Source: Alishewanella tabrizica (GTDB lineage Bacteria > Pseudomonadota > Gammaproteobacteria > Enterobacterales > Alteromonadaceae). Taken from it: DNA of 64,000 nt. The position numbers were made by a program, and so were the translations under genes. This document shows, piece after piece, positions 1-8,155 of the stretch; the stretch's first letter is position 1; the number at the start of each line of letters is the position of its first letter. Under the pieces are notes generated by a model. The model did not search any database, was not told the DNA's origin, and saw nothing but the letters and a program-made list of their open reading frames with translations. The stretch lies in NCBI RefSeq assembly GCF_014652375.1, contig NZ_BMYR01000001.1:234292-298291 (forward strand), read 5' to 3'.

Positions 1-50
1 AGGTTTATTTGGCTTGTTTGCTACACGTCGTTTTAAAAGTTAAAGTTATT

Positions 51-76
51 AACCTTCGGGATCAACCCCGAAGGTT
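51..76. terminator. Hairpin with AACCTTCGGG stem
   Basis: A 10 bp perfect inverted repeat (AACCTTCGGG / CCCGAAGGTT) with a 6-nt loop, followed by a short T-rich stretch. It could terminate a gene lying before the window. The same stem recurs at 1491-1517 and 2029-2065, so it may instead be a repeated element of this locus. Confidence 0.55.
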
Positions 77-100
77 AGATTTTTCTGGATGCTGCATATT

Positions 101-235
101 ATGGATTATAAACTTCGCAGTAACTTTAATAATCCGCTATTAATCGCCATGGGCGCAGCAGCCGTATTGTTTACCCTAACGAGGTTAATGCTGCTGTGGC
201 AGCGCTTCCGGCCAAAACGTATATTTTACACATAA
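101..235 (+). CDS. Possible small membrane protein, 44 residues
   Basis: This short reading frame runs from ATG to TAA. It encodes a basic N-terminus, one hydrophobic segment (about residues 13-32, LLIAMGAAAVLF onward) and a strongly basic tail (QRFRPKR), the layout of a single-pass inner-membrane miniprotein. It lies between a hairpin and the EamA transporter gene. No clear ribosome binding site is visible and I do not recognise the family. It may be a chance ORF or the remnant of a longer membrane protein. Confidence 0.3.
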   Translation: MDYKLRSNFNNPLLIAMGAAAVLFTLTRLMLLWQRFRPKRIFYT

Positions 236-378
236 ATTTTTCCAAGCAATTAAACCGGCAAAACCATCAGCCTCCAGCACTAAACGAAGCATTAATGCAG
301 CCCTCGTAAACCTTGCTTAAAAACGGCATAATTTCATACCTCTATCGCGTAGGTCGTTTTTAGTATTTGGGGTTAATC

Positions 379-1335
379 ATGGGTTTTTATATGCTGCTGG
401 CGCTGGTATCGGCCGTGGCGATGGCTAGTAGCGGTGTGATTGCCAGGCTAAGTGGCCTGGCGGCGGCTGAACTAACGTTTTATCGTTTAGCGGTAGGTGC
501 ACTGTGTCTGTTGTTGTTATTGCTGGCAAGCGGCAAACTTACGGTACTAAAAACCAAACCCGACTGGCGTATCGGGCTAAACGGCGTACTATTGGCCAGC
601 TTTATGCTGTGCTTTCTAAGTGCCATTCAGTATATCAGCCTAGCCAATGCCATTATGCTGGTCTATCTGGCACCGCCGCTATCGGCAATGGTGGCACACT
701 GGCTGCTACAGGAAAAACTGGATTTACCCGATACTGGCCTTATCGCCCTCTCCTTTTTGGGGTTTGCCATGCTACAACAGTTCCAATTTCAACTGGTACT
801 GGACGCAGCGCAGTTACCGGGTTTAGTGTTTGGCCTGTTGTCACTGCTAGCCTACAGTGGCTTTTTGCTGTTAAACCGCCGGCCACAACCAGGCCACTCG
901 CAATTACAACGCACCTTTTATCAGTTACTGATCGGCGCGTGCTGTGTACTGCCGTTTTTAAGTGGCATAGCGCTACCCACCACAGATAGCCTGCTCTGGA
1001 TTGCACTAGCCGGTATTTTCCCGGGTTTTCTGGCAATCTACTGCGCCATTGTCGCTTTGCAGCATTTACCCACCCGCGTTTATGCCACCCTAGCCTATCT
1101 GGAACCGGTAACGGTGATTCTGGCCGGCTGGCTGCTCTTTTCCGAGCAGTTAAGTTTGTTGCAAGGCGCAGGCGTGCTGCTGATTATGCTAACCGGGCTG
1201 ATGCTGGCACTAAGGCATAAACCGGCCACAGTGGTCGCGCAGGCGCTCACTAAAGTGGAGCAGCAATTGGCCCCACTGGCTGCTAATGCTGATACCACAC
1301 AAGTAGCAAATGACGTAGAGCCTGAAAAAACCTAA
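379..1335 (+). CDS. EamA/DMT-family inner-membrane transporter
   Basis: A drug/metabolite transporter superfamily permease of 318 residues with about ten hydrophobic segments, in two EamA-like halves (roughly residues 1-135 and 145-280). The substrate cannot be read from sequence; such proteins export amino acids, metabolites or drugs. An in-frame TTG exists at 367, but ATG 379 is preferred because a GGGG stretch sits six bases upstream and the encoded protein then starts MGFYMLLALVSA. The C-terminal tail after the last helix is hydrophilic (KVEQQLAPLAAN). The 3' part from about 1018, plus downstream DNA to 1516, is duplicated immediately after it (1516-2065). Confidence 0.85.
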   Translation: MGFYMLLALVSAVAMASSGVIARLSGLAAAELTFYRLAVGALCLLLLLLASGKLTVLKTKPDWRIGLNGVLLASFMLCFLSAIQYISLANAIMLVYLAPPLSAMVAHWLLQEKLDLPDTGLIALSFLGFAMLQQFQFQLVLDAAQLPGLVFGLLSLLAYSGFLLLNRRPQPGHSQLQRTFYQLLIGACCVLPFLSGIALPTTDSLLWIALAGIFPGFLAIYCAIVALQHLPTRVYATLAYLEPVTVILAGWLLFSEQLSLLQGAGVLLIMLTGLMLALRHKPATVVAQALTKVEQQLAPLAANADTTQVANDVEPEKT

Positions 1336-1490
1336 ATCACGTTTAAACAGACCTTTTCAGCTAAGCGGTCAGTAACTTCGTAAAAAGCACAATATGGACT
1401 TCCCAGCTTTTACTGGCGGGCGGCGAGAAAACCTCTAATGCCTCACCCGGCTCAAGGGACTTGATACGTTGTGTTTTTTGCCGGTCCTTG

Positions 1491-1517
1491 AACCTTCGGT
1501 ATCTGACCCCGAAGGTT
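1491..1517. repeat. AACCTTCGG hairpin, second copy
   Basis: An inverted repeat (AACCTTCGG, 9-nt spacer, CCGAAGGTT) that forms the boundary between the two transporter copies. Its stem matches the hairpin at 51-76 while the loop differs. Confidence 0.6.
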
Positions 1518-1833
1518 CCCAGGCTTTTTAGCAATCTACTGTGCTATTGTTGCCTTGCAGCATTTACCCACCAGGGTTTATGCCACCCTAGCCTATCTGG
1601 AACCGGTAACGGTGATTCTGGCCGGCTGGCTGCTCTTTTCCGAGCAGTTAAGTTTGTTGCAAGGTGCAGGCGTGCTGCTGATTATGCTAACCGGGCTGAT
1701 GCTGGCACTACGGCATAAACCGGCCACAGTGGTCGCGCAGGCGCTCACTAAAGTGGAGCAGCAATTGGCCCCACTGGCTGCTAATGCTGATACCACACAA
1801 GTAGTAAATGACGCAGAGCCTGAAAAAACCTAA
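1516..1833 (+). pseudogene. 5'-truncated copy of the EamA transporter
   Basis: The frame encodes only the last ~105 residues of the transporter upstream (from F-P-G-F-L-A-I-Y to the identical tail ending EPEKT). An in-frame stop at 1504-1506, before the homology begins, and the lack of an ATG show that it is not a functional permease. In the first ~60 bases the differences from the intact gene are all synonymous (CCG/CCA, GGT/GGC, CTG/TTA, TGC/TGT, GTC/GTT, CGC/AGG). The remainder is nearly identical. It therefore seems to derive from a related functional allele, not from simple decay of a duplicate. Confidence 0.8.
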
Positions 1834-1941
1834 ATCACGTTTAAACAGACCTTTTCAGCTAAGCGGTCAGTAACTTCGTAAAGAGCACAATATGGACTTC
1901 CCAGCTTTTACTGGCGGGCGGCGAGAAAACCTCTAATGCCT

Positions 1942-2019
1942 CACCCGGCTCAAGGGACTTGATACGTTGTGTTTTTTTGTCACCCGGCTCAAGGGACTTG
2001 ATACGTTGTGTTTTTTTGC
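1942..2019. repeat. 39 bp tandem repeat
   Basis: Two adjacent 39-base units beginning CACCCGGCTCAAGGGACTTG and ending in a run of seven T. They differ only in the last base. The unit occurs once in the corresponding downstream region of the first transporter copy (around 1443), so this doubling is local and recent. Confidence 0.85.
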
Positions 2020-2028
2020 AGGTCCTTG

Positions 2029-2065
2029 AACCTTCGGGAACCTTCGGTATCTGACCCCGAAGGTT
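2029..2065. repeat. AACCTTCGG hairpin, third copy with doubled left arm
   Basis: The left arm AACCTTCGG is present twice in tandem (2029-2038 and 2039-2047), before the single right arm CCGAAGGTT at 2057-2065. Either left arm can pair with the right arm. It closes the duplicated region. Confidence 0.6.
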
Positions 2066-2113
2066 GTCCGCTGTTATCAATGTATTTGTTGTAACATCTG
2101 GGCCGCTGGTTTG

Positions 2114-2338
2114 TTAGCCTGCTGTTTCCAACTTATCCAATTCATCAAGCAACGCTAAACCTTGCGCGGCAGTAGCACGGGCGGCACGAACCTCATAGCT
2201 GACTTGCGCATCATATTCTGTCAGCGCAATAGTAGAGAGCTCTTCGATAAGCTTGTTTACACTGATATTACGACGTCGCGCCAACGCTTTTAGTCTACTG
2301 GCTTTATCGTCAGGCATTCTGATTGTAAGGGTTTTCAC
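2114..2338 (-). CDS. Ribbon-helix-helix (CopG/Arc-like) antitoxin-type protein
   Basis: A 74-residue protein. Its first ~45 residues (MKTLTIRMPDDKASRLKALA, then a helix with NKLIEEL) fit the MetJ/Arc/CopG ribbon-helix-helix fold: a short beta strand contacting DNA, then two helices. The C-terminal ~30 residues (Ala/Glu-rich, LALLDELDKL) would be the toxin-binding tail if it is an antitoxin. No toxin gene follows: after the stop, only a few codons are possible before the repeats at 2065. It lies 65 bp downstream of higA on the same strand. It may be an orphan antitoxin, the remnant of a deleted pair, or an independent regulator. Confidence 0.7.
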   Translation of the reverse strand: MKTLTIRMPDDKASRLKALARRRNISVNKLIEELSTIALTEYDAQVSYEVRAARATAAQGLALLDELDKLETAG

Positions 2339-2403
2339 AGTAATACCTCGATTAGCGGTTCAGGCTTAATTTTTACAGCACTTTCAGATGCAGAAAACTG
2401 GTT

Positions 2404-2703
2404 TCACGCCGCATGTGGCGAAATTTCTTTATTGATTTTCTCACCACTTTCCTGCTCAGCACGCTTCAGATCATAGATAGCCTGCAAGTTAAGCCAGCTT
2501 TGTGCATCACCACCAAAATAACGTGCCAACCGCAGTGCGGTATCTGCCGTGATACCTCGTTTCTCACGCACAATTTCATTAATTCGTGCTGGCGTTACCC
2601 TTAACGCTTGCGCCAGCGCATTGGCACTCATCTCGAGTGGCTCCATATAATCTTCGCGCAATACCTCACCGGGGTGTACTGCACGCATGCCATTTTTAAA
2701 CAT
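2404..2703 (-). CDS. HigA-family antitoxin (XRE helix-turn-helix)
   Basis: A 99-residue antitoxin. It begins MFKNGMRAVHPGEVLREDYM, the typical opening of the HigA/VapI addiction-module family (HPGEVL), followed by a helix-turn-helix (residues ~25-60, ALAQALRVTPARINEIVREK). It should neutralise the HigB toxin encoded just upstream and repress their shared promoter. The toxin gene comes first, as is typical of higBA, with an 11-base gap between the genes. The C-terminal tail past residue 80 is charged and likely flexible. Confidence 0.9.
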   Translation of the reverse strand: MFKNGMRAVHPGEVLREDYMEPLEMSANALAQALRVTPARINEIVREKRGITADTALRLARYFGGDAQSWLNLQAIYDLKRAEQESGEKINKEISPHAA

Positions 2704-2714
2704 AGCTTCACCTA

Positions 2715-2993
2715 TTAATGATAATCGACAATTTCAACGTCCCAGGCATTACCGTCTTGCCAACGAAAACACAAACGCCATTGCTCGTTAATCCGAATAC
2801 TATACTGCTCAGTCCGATCGCCCTTTAAAGGTTCCAATCTATTACCTGGCGGGCTGCGCAAAAACTCTAATGTGGTCGCTGCATCTAGTTGCGTCAGCTT
2901 TCGGGTGGCGACCTTTGCAATAGCAGACCACCGGCTGGATTTGCCAGTTTCAAAAAGCTGCTGCGTTACTGCACATTTAAAACTTTTGATCAT
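2715..2993 (-). CDS. higB: HigB-family (RelE superfamily) toxin
   Basis: A 92-residue protein of the RelE/HigB superfamily, ribosome-dependent mRNA endonucleases that arrest translation. Visible family features are the central N-R-L-E-P-L-K-G segment (residues ~51-58), the Y-S-I-R-I-N-E-Q-W-R-L-C-F strand pair, and the terminal D-V-E-I-V-D-Y-H. It is the first gene of a two-gene unit with higA. A strong promoter lies so close upstream (its -10 ends 5 bases before the ATG) that the transcript may start at or very near the start codon, and no ribosome binding site is visible. Confidence 0.9.
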   Translation of the reverse strand: MIKSFKCAVTQQLFETGKSSRWSAIAKVATRKLTQLDAATTLEFLRSPPGNRLEPLKGDRTEQYSIRINEQWRLCFRWQDGNAWDVEIVDYH

Positions 2994-2998
2994 GCTTA

Positions 2999-3027
2999 AT
3001 CATATATCGATAATCGATAAACGTCAA
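2999..3027 (-). promoter_or_regulatory. higBA promoter with overlapping palindromic operator
   Basis: Read on the minus strand: -35 TTGACG (3027-3022), a 17-base spacer and -10 TATGAT (3004-2999). The palindrome ATCGAT-T-ATCGAT (3018-3006) fills the spacer and is the likely HigA binding site for autorepression. The -10 ends 5 bases before the higB ATG, which predicts a leaderless or almost leaderless mRNA. Confidence 0.75.
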
Positions 3028-3043
3028 ACCAAAGTTAAACACC

Positions 3044-3074
3044 CATAAAAAACCCGACACAAGGTCGGGTTTTC
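3044..3074 (-). terminator. Rho-independent terminator of gcvP
   Basis: On the minus strand the stem AACCCGAC / GTCGGGTT encloses a 5-nt loop and is followed by a run of T. It lies about 30 bases past the gcvP stop codon. It also separates gcvP from the higBA promoter. Confidence 0.85.
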
Positions 3075-3101
3075 AGACAAGCTTAACTCACGCAGTAAAT
3101 C

Positions 3102-5993
3102 TTACCGATAATCTTCTGGGCTTGGGCATGAACACATCAGGTTGCGGTCGCCGTATACGTCGTCGATACGGGTAACCGTTGGCCAGAACTTGTTTTCTGC
3201 TACATATTTTACCGGGAAGGCGGCGTAGGTACGCTCGTAGGCGCGATCCCAGCTTGGGTCCAGAATGTCGGCCATGGTGTGTGGTGCGTATGCTAGTGGG
3301 TTGTTATCCACAGTCCACTCGCCCGCTTCTACCTTGGCAATTTCAGCTCTGATCGTCGTCATCGCTTCGATAAACTTATCCAGCTCGGCTTTGCTTTCTG
3401 ATTCGGTTGGCTCAATCATTAGCGTGCCGGCTACCGGGAAGCTCATCGTCGGTGAGTGGTAACCAAAGTCCATCAAGCGCTTGGCAATATCCATTTCGGT
3501 AATACCGCTGGCTTCTTTTAACGGACGAATATCGATAATACACTCGTGCGCCACGCGGCCGTTAGTGCCCACGTACAGGATTGGGAAGTGTGGGCTCAGC
3601 TTTTTCGCCACATAGTTGGCCGTTAAAATGGCAAACTCGGTCGCTTGTTTTAAGCCTTCGCTCCCCATCATCGCGATATACATCCAACTGATGGGCAGAA
3701 TACCTGCGCTACCAAAAGGTGCGGCGGCTACTGCACCGTTATTAGCGCCAGTACCATCAATTTTAACAATACTGTGATTAGGTAAGAACGGCGCTAAATG
3801 GCTCTTCACGCCAATTGGCCCCATACCTGGGCCGCCACCGCCGTGTGGAATACAGAAGGTTTTGTGCAGGTTTAAGTGCGATACGTCTGAGCCGATAAAG
3901 CCTGGCGAGGTTACCCCAACCTGAGCGTTCATGTTGGCACCATCCATATACACTTGGCCGCCGTAGGAGTGCACTACGTCGCACAGCTCAGCGATCGTTT
4001 CTTCAAATACGCCGTGTGTTGACGGGTAAGTCACCATAATCGCGGCTAAGCGATCGCCCACTTCGGCAGCTTTGGCTTTTAAATCAGCCATATCGATATT
4101 GCCTGACTTGTCGCAATCAACTAAGACCACTTCATAACTGGTCATGGCGGCGGTAGCTGGGTTAGTACCGTGCGCCGATACTGGGATTAAACAGATATTA
4201 CGATGGCCTTCACCACGGCTTTCGTGGTACTTACGAATGGCGACCATACCGGCGTATTCGCCCTGTGCACCTGAGTTTGGCTGCATAGAAATATCATCAT
4301 ACCCAGTGATATTTACCAGCCACTTACCCAGTTGACCAATCATCTCGTAATAGCCTTCAGCCTGATCGCGCGGAACAAACGGGTGTAAGGAACCAAACTC
4401 TGGCCAGGTTACGGGGATCATCTCGGCCGTTGCATTGAGCTTCATGGTGCATGAACCTAACGAGATCATCGAGTGGTTCAACGCTAAATCTTTGTTTTCC
4501 AGTTTTTTGATATAACGCAGCATCTCGGTTTCACTGTGATACTGGTTAAATACTGGGTGGCTTAGTACCTTAGAGGTGCGCACTAACTCGGCTGGAATAG
4601 ACGTTGAACCATTTGCGACGATGTGTGCATCTAAGGCGTTTACGTCTACACCATGGCCTGCACCTAACACAATATCGAATAACTCTGCGATATCAGCGGC
4701 CTTGGTGGCTTCGTTAAAGCTGACAGCTAGGCTGTCGGTTACGTCTGTCCGTAAATTTACGCCAGCAGCTAAGGCGCGGGCGATAACCGCAGCGCGATCA
4801 GCCACTTTAAACGTCACGGTGTCAAACCAGTGGCTATTCACCAATGCAATACCTTTGGCTTGTAAGCCAGCAGCGAAGATATCGGCGCTTCGATGAATGC
4901 GCTCAGCGATATCTTTTAAGCCTTGTGGACCATGATAAACGGCATAGAACGACGCCATATTGGCCAATAATACTTGGGCGGTACAGATATTTGAGTTGGC
5001 TTTTTCACGGCGGATATGTTGCTCACGCGTTTGCATCGCCATACGCAAAGCTTGATTACCACGGCGATCTTTTGATACACCGATAATACGGCCTGGCATA
5101 GAGCGCTTGTACGCATCGCGGGTCGCGAAGAACGCAGCGTGTGGGCCACCGTAAGCCATTGGTACGCCAAAACGTTGCATAGAGCCCAGTACCACATCAG
5201 CGCCCAGCTCGCCCGGGGCTTTTAACAGCATTAATGCCATTGGATCAGTAGCTACCGCAACCACGGCTTTTTTCGCTTGTAAAGCAGCAATTAAGGCGCT
5301 GTCGTTACGGATATCACCATGCGTAGTTGGATACTGTATTAAGGCACCAAATACATCGTGCTCAGCCGCTTCAGTGGCGTTGCCTACCACAATATCAAAA
5401 CCAAACATTTCGGCGCGGGTTTTTACCACGTCGATGGTTTGTGGATGCACGTCGTCAGCAATAAAGTACAGGTTAGATTTGCTCTTAGTCACACGCTTGG
5501 CTAGCGCCATGGCTTCGGCCGCAGCAGTAGCTTCGTCTAATAACGAGGCGCTGGCTAATTCCATCGTGGTAAGATCTAAGCATAGTTGCTGGTAGTTTAA
5601 TAACGATTCTAAACGACCTTGCGCAATCTCTGGTTGGTAAGGCGTATATGCCGTGTACCAGCCCGGGTTTTCTAATACGTTACGCAGAATCACGTTAGGG
5701 GTTAGCGTTGGGTGATAACCAATACCAATGTATGATTTATACATTTTGTTTTTTGCCGCAACGGCTTTTAAATAACTCAGTGCATCGGCTTCAGTTTGGC
5801 TCTCACCAATAGCCAACGGCTGTGGTAAACGAATGCTCTGCGGCACAGTTTGCGCAATTAACTGTTCAATACTGTCCACGCCCAGCGTGTCTAGCATCGC
5901 TGCCGTTTCAGCCTCATCAGGGCCGATGTGGCGCTGAATAAATTCGTCGTGTTTCGCAAGTTGCGTCAGAGTTTTCACTGCGGTATGGGTCAT
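3102..5993 (-). CDS. gcvP: Glycine dehydrogenase (decarboxylating), P protein
   Basis: The PLP-dependent P protein of the glycine cleavage system. It decarboxylates glycine and transfers the aminomethyl group to the lipoyl arm of GcvH in the cytosol. At 963 residues it has the usual length of the single-chain bacterial form. The N-terminal half carries the family opening (F-I-Q-R-H-I-G-P). The C-terminal half holds the PLP-lysine region [18 protein letters not shown] near residue 710 and the preceding S-A-H-G-T-N-P-A motif. It is the last gene of gcvT-gcvH-gcvP. A 171-base gap containing a hairpin separates it from gcvH, so its expression may be partly uncoupled. Confidence 0.97.
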   Translation of the reverse strand: MTHTAVKTLTQLAKHDEFIQRHIGPDEAETAAMLDTLGVDSIEQLIAQTVPQSIRLPQPLAIGESQTEADALSYLKAVAAKNKMYKSYIGIGYHPTLTPNVILRNVLENPGWYTAYTPYQPEIAQGRLESLLNYQQLCLDLTTMELASASLLDEATAAAEAMALAKRVTKSKSNLYFIADDVHPQTIDVVKTRAEMFGFDIVVGNATEAAEHDVFGALIQYPTTHGDIRNDSALIAALQAKKAVVAVATDPMALMLLKAPGELGADVVLGSMQRFGVPMAYGGPHAAFFATRDAYKRSMPGRIIGVSKDRRGNQALRMAMQTREQHIRREKANSNICTAQVLLANMASFYAVYHGPQGLKDIAERIHRSADIFAAGLQAKGIALVNSHWFDTVTFKVADRAAVIARALAAGVNLRTDVTDSLAVSFNEATKAADIAELFDIVLGAGHGVDVNALDAHIVANGSTSIPAELVRTSKVLSHPVFNQYHSETEMLRYIKKLENKDLALNHSMISLGSCTMKLNATAEMIPVTWPEFGSLHPFVPRDQAEGYYEMIGQLGKWLVNITGYDDISMQPNSGAQGEYAGMVAIRKYHESRGEGHRNICLIPVSAHGTNPATAAMTSYEVVLVDCDKSGNIDMADLKAKAAEVGDRLAAIMVTYPSTHGVFEETIAELCDVVHSYGGQVYMDGANMNAQVGVTSPGFIGSDVSHLNLHKTFCIPHGGGGPGMGPIGVKSHLAPFLPNHSIVKIDGTGANNGAVAAAPFGSAGILPISWMYIAMMGSEGLKQATEFAILTANYVAKKLSPHFPILYVGTNGRVAHECIIDIRPLKEASGITEMDIAKRLMDFGYHSPTMSFPVAGTLMIEPTESESKAELDKFIEAMTTIRAEIAKVEAGEWTVDNNPLAYAPHTMADILDPSWDRAYERTYAAFPVKYVAENKFWPTVTRIDDVYGDRNLMCSCPSPEDYR

Positions 5994-6115
5994 GCTAATT
6001 AATCCTGGTGTTAATTCAGGTAATTCCCTTACTTTATTAAGGATGGCTCGCTGTGATACACAACATCGTCATCAAGCCAAGTCGATAATAAAGTGGGACT
6101 AATGCTTTCTAACAT

Positions 6116-6140
6116 AAAGCCCCGTTATCTACGGGGCTTT
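6116..6140 (-). terminator. Hairpin between gcvH and gcvP
   Basis: The 9 bp stem AAAGCCCCG / CGGGGCTTT with a 7-nt loop lies 25 bases downstream of the gcvH stop. The T-run after it on the minus strand is weak, so it may attenuate transcription into gcvP or stabilise the gcvTH mRNA instead of terminating fully. Confidence 0.6.
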
Positions 6141-6164
6141 GCGCTGGCAGGATCTGCCGAAAAT

Positions 6165-6554
6165 TTAGGCTTCGTCAATTACGCCTTGGTAGCCGGCAGC
6201 GTCGAGTAATGCGCTTAATTCGGCTTCATCAGCAATTTTAATTTTAAACATCCAGCCCTCTTCGTATGGGCTGCTGTTTACCAGCTCCGGTGAATCGCTC
6301 AGCGTGTCGTTAACCGCGATAATTTCACCCGATACCGGTGCATAAATGTCTGAAGCTGCTTTGACTGACTCAGCTACGGCACAATCGTCACCCTGAGTGA
6401 CGGTGTCACCTACTTCAGGTAACTCAACGAAAACCATGTCGCCCAATAATTCTTGTGCGTGTTCGGTAATACCAACAGTGTAAACACCGTCACCGTCTGC
6501 ACGCAGCCATTCGTGGCTAGACGCATATTTTAAATTTGCAGGGATGTTGCTCAT
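6165..6554 (-). CDS. gcvH: Glycine cleavage system H protein
   Basis: The 129-residue lipoyl carrier that shuttles the aminomethyl intermediate between GcvP, GcvT and lipoamide dehydrogenase. The lipoyl-attachment lysine is K65 within [11 protein letters not shown]. The opening (residues 8-16, LKYASSHEW) and the acidic C-terminus are typical. It sits 104 bp downstream of gcvT on the same strand. Lipoamide dehydrogenase, the fourth component, is not encoded in this window. Confidence 0.97.
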   Translation of the reverse strand: MSNIPANLKYASSHEWLRADGDGVYTVGITEHAQELLGDMVFVELPEVGDTVTQGDDCAVAESVKAASDIYAPVSGEIIAVNDTLSDSPELVNSSPYEEGWMFKIKIADEAELSALLDAAGYQGVIDEA

Positions 6555-6658
6555 GTTGTTTTCCTTAGCTGTTTTCTGTTATGCACCTTTTTTACGGGTA
6601 ATGTGCCTTTGCATACAACGTTACCGCGTTAAGGTATTTTTACTTGGTATTACACACA

Positions 6659-7738
6659 TTAAATTAATTTTTTACCCGCACGCACAAAAGCCGGTTTAAC
6701 GACTTTTACACTTACCAGTTTACCACGAATGTCGACGTCTGCCGTGTCAGTGGTAGCAGCAGGCACGCGCGCCATCGCAATACTAAACCCTAAGGTTGGC
6801 GAAAACGTGCCAGAAGTAATCACGCCCTCACCCGCTGGGGTGATAACACGTTGACCATGACGCAATACGCCTTTTTGCTCCATCACTAACCCTACCAGCT
6901 TGTCGGTGCCGTTAGCTTTAGCGTGCTCTAGGGCTGCGCGGCCGATAAAGTTACGATCGCTTGGTTCCCAAGCAATGGTCCAGCCCATATTGGCCGCCAA
7001 CGGCGATACGCTATCGTCCATATCTTGACCATATAAGTTCATACCAGCTTCTAAGCGCAGCGTATCACGCGCACCTAACCCACAGGGTTTTACGCCAGCG
7101 GCTAACAAGTTTTCCCACAGCGCTACCGCGTGGTCATTGGGTAACGCAATTTCATAACCGTCTTCACCGGTATAACCGGTGGTGGCAATAAACAAATCTG
7201 CAGCTTGGACACCAAAAAAGGGTTTCATACCGGCTACAGCCGCTTGCTGATCGGCAGTTAACAAGGTCGCCACTTTGGCTTTGGCATTTGGGCCTTGTAC
7301 AGCGATCATGGCAAATTCAGGTCGTTCGGTAACGGTTACGTTAAAGGCTTTAGCTTGCGCAATAATGTGCGCTAAATCTTTTTCACGGGTAGCAGAGTTA
7401 ACGACTAAACGAAAGAAATCTTCTTGTAGGAAATAGACAATTAAATCGTCAATAACGCCGCCTTGCTCGTTCAGCATGCCGGTGTACAGCGCTTTACCTG
7501 GAACAGTGAGCTTTGCAACATCATTGGCTACAAGCACACGTAAAAATTGACGGGTATTGGCACCGGTTAAATCAACGATGGTCATATGCGACACATCGAA
7601 CATGCCGGCGTCTTGCCTTACGGCGTGGTGTTCTTCAATCTGTGAGCCATAGTTGATTGGCATTTCCCAGCCGAAGAAATCGACCATCTTGGCACCTGCT
7701 GCCAGGTGGCTGGCATGTAACACGGTTTTTTGAGCCAT
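6659..7738 (-). CDS. gcvT: Aminomethyltransferase, T protein
   Basis: The 359-residue folate-dependent T protein. It releases ammonia from the aminomethyl-lipoyl group on GcvH and forms 5,10-methylene-tetrahydrofolate. Family features are the N-terminal [10 protein letters not shown] and FDVSHM segments and the central [11 protein letters not shown] motif. The C-terminal barrel contains [11 protein letters not shown]. It is the first gene of the gcv cluster, with a leader of about 110 bases. The product links serine/glycine metabolism to the one-carbon pool served by fau and serA nearby. Confidence 0.97.
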   Translation of the reverse strand: MAQKTVLHASHLAAGAKMVDFFGWEMPINYGSQIEEHHAVRQDAGMFDVSHMTIVDLTGANTRQFLRVLVANDVAKLTVPGKALYTGMLNEQGGVIDDLIVYFLQEDFFRLVVNSATREKDLAHIIAQAKAFNVTVTERPEFAMIAVQGPNAKAKVATLLTADQQAAVAGMKPFFGVQAADLFIATTGYTGEDGYEIALPNDHAVALWENLLAAGVKPCGLGARDTLRLEAGMNLYGQDMDDSVSPLAANMGWTIAWEPSDRNFIGRAALEHAKANGTDKLVGLVMEQKGVLRHGQRVITPAGEGVITSGTFSPTLGFSIAMARVPAATTDTADVDIRGKLVSVKVVKPAFVRAGKKLI

Positions 7739-7882
7739 TATTTTTTCCTACTTATGATGAGGGTAGGTAGCATAAAAGCAGATGCACTTAAAAGTTAATA
7801 TATTTCAACTAGTTAAATGCGAGCCCTGCTACCTCAACTAAAAAATACACCTCGATTATACCGCAAGCATTGCCCTGTAAAC
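7739..7882 (-). promoter_or_regulatory. gcvT promoter and leader
   Basis: On the minus strand a consensus -10 TATAAT lies at 7860-7855, with a weak upstream -35 (TTTACA at a short spacing). The resulting ~110-base leader contains complementary segments, GCTACCT (7828-7834 on the plus strand) and AGGTAGC (7765-7771). I do not see the conserved core of the glycine riboswitch. Regulation by GcvA or a similar protein is only inferred from the family. Confidence 0.5.
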
Positions 7883-7985
7883 AGCCCAATTTGGATTACT
7901 TTTTGTAATGCGACAAGGCGAGTTACCAAAAAATCTAAGGTGAATTATGACAGTTTTACTAACCTTACTTAGAGACAGTAACCAG

Positions 7986-8137
7986 ATTGCTTTAAGCCAA
8001 GTCTCGAAGGCATGGATGCCTGACAAATGCGGTGGGAGCGTATTTGTAAAGCTCGCTGACCCGCAGGGGGAGTGTCATGGAAGACATTCGCAATGAAGCC
8101 TACAGGGAGGTATTCACGGCGGCTTGGCGTAAGCAAT
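7986..8137. repeat. Structured intergenic repeat, copy C
   Basis: An element of about 150 bp between gcvT and ubiI. Its outer arms pair with each other (ATTGCTTTAAGCCAAG at the left; CTTGGCGTAAGCAAT at the right). Inside are the hairpin GGCATGGATGCC (8009-8020), a CGCTGACCCGCAGGGGG block and the shared end motif GCCTACAGGGAGGTATTCAC. The same inner motifs recur at 19285-19710 and 56502-56814. It has no coding potential of note. Confidence 0.75.
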
Positions 8138-8155
8138 GGGTTATAGGCTTCTAAT

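Larger units (their letters stand above)
1018..2065. repeat. Tandem direct duplication of about 500 bp
   Basis: Copy 1 (1018-1516) and copy 2 (1516-2065) align with a constant offset of 498 bases through the transporter 3' end, the stop codon and about 160 bases of downstream DNA, including the terminal AACCTTCGG hairpin. Copy 2 is longer because a 39 bp segment is tandemly doubled inside it. The breakpoint lies exactly at the right arm of the hairpin at 1491-1517. Confidence 0.9.

Noticed and set aside
1491-2065. Integron attC sites separating gene cassettes
   Set aside because: The hairpins are short, lack the GTTRRRY core and its complement, no integrase is present, and the genes run in both directions.
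1859-2080. 73-residue minus-strand reading frame across the duplicated region
   Set aside because: It reads through the tandem 39 bp repeat and the hairpin, contains a repeated peptide caused by that DNA repeat, and has no ribosome binding site. It may be a relic but is not supported as a gene.
7739-7985. Glycine riboswitch upstream of gcvT
   Set aside because: The conserved glycine-aptamer core sequences are not visible on the minus strand.
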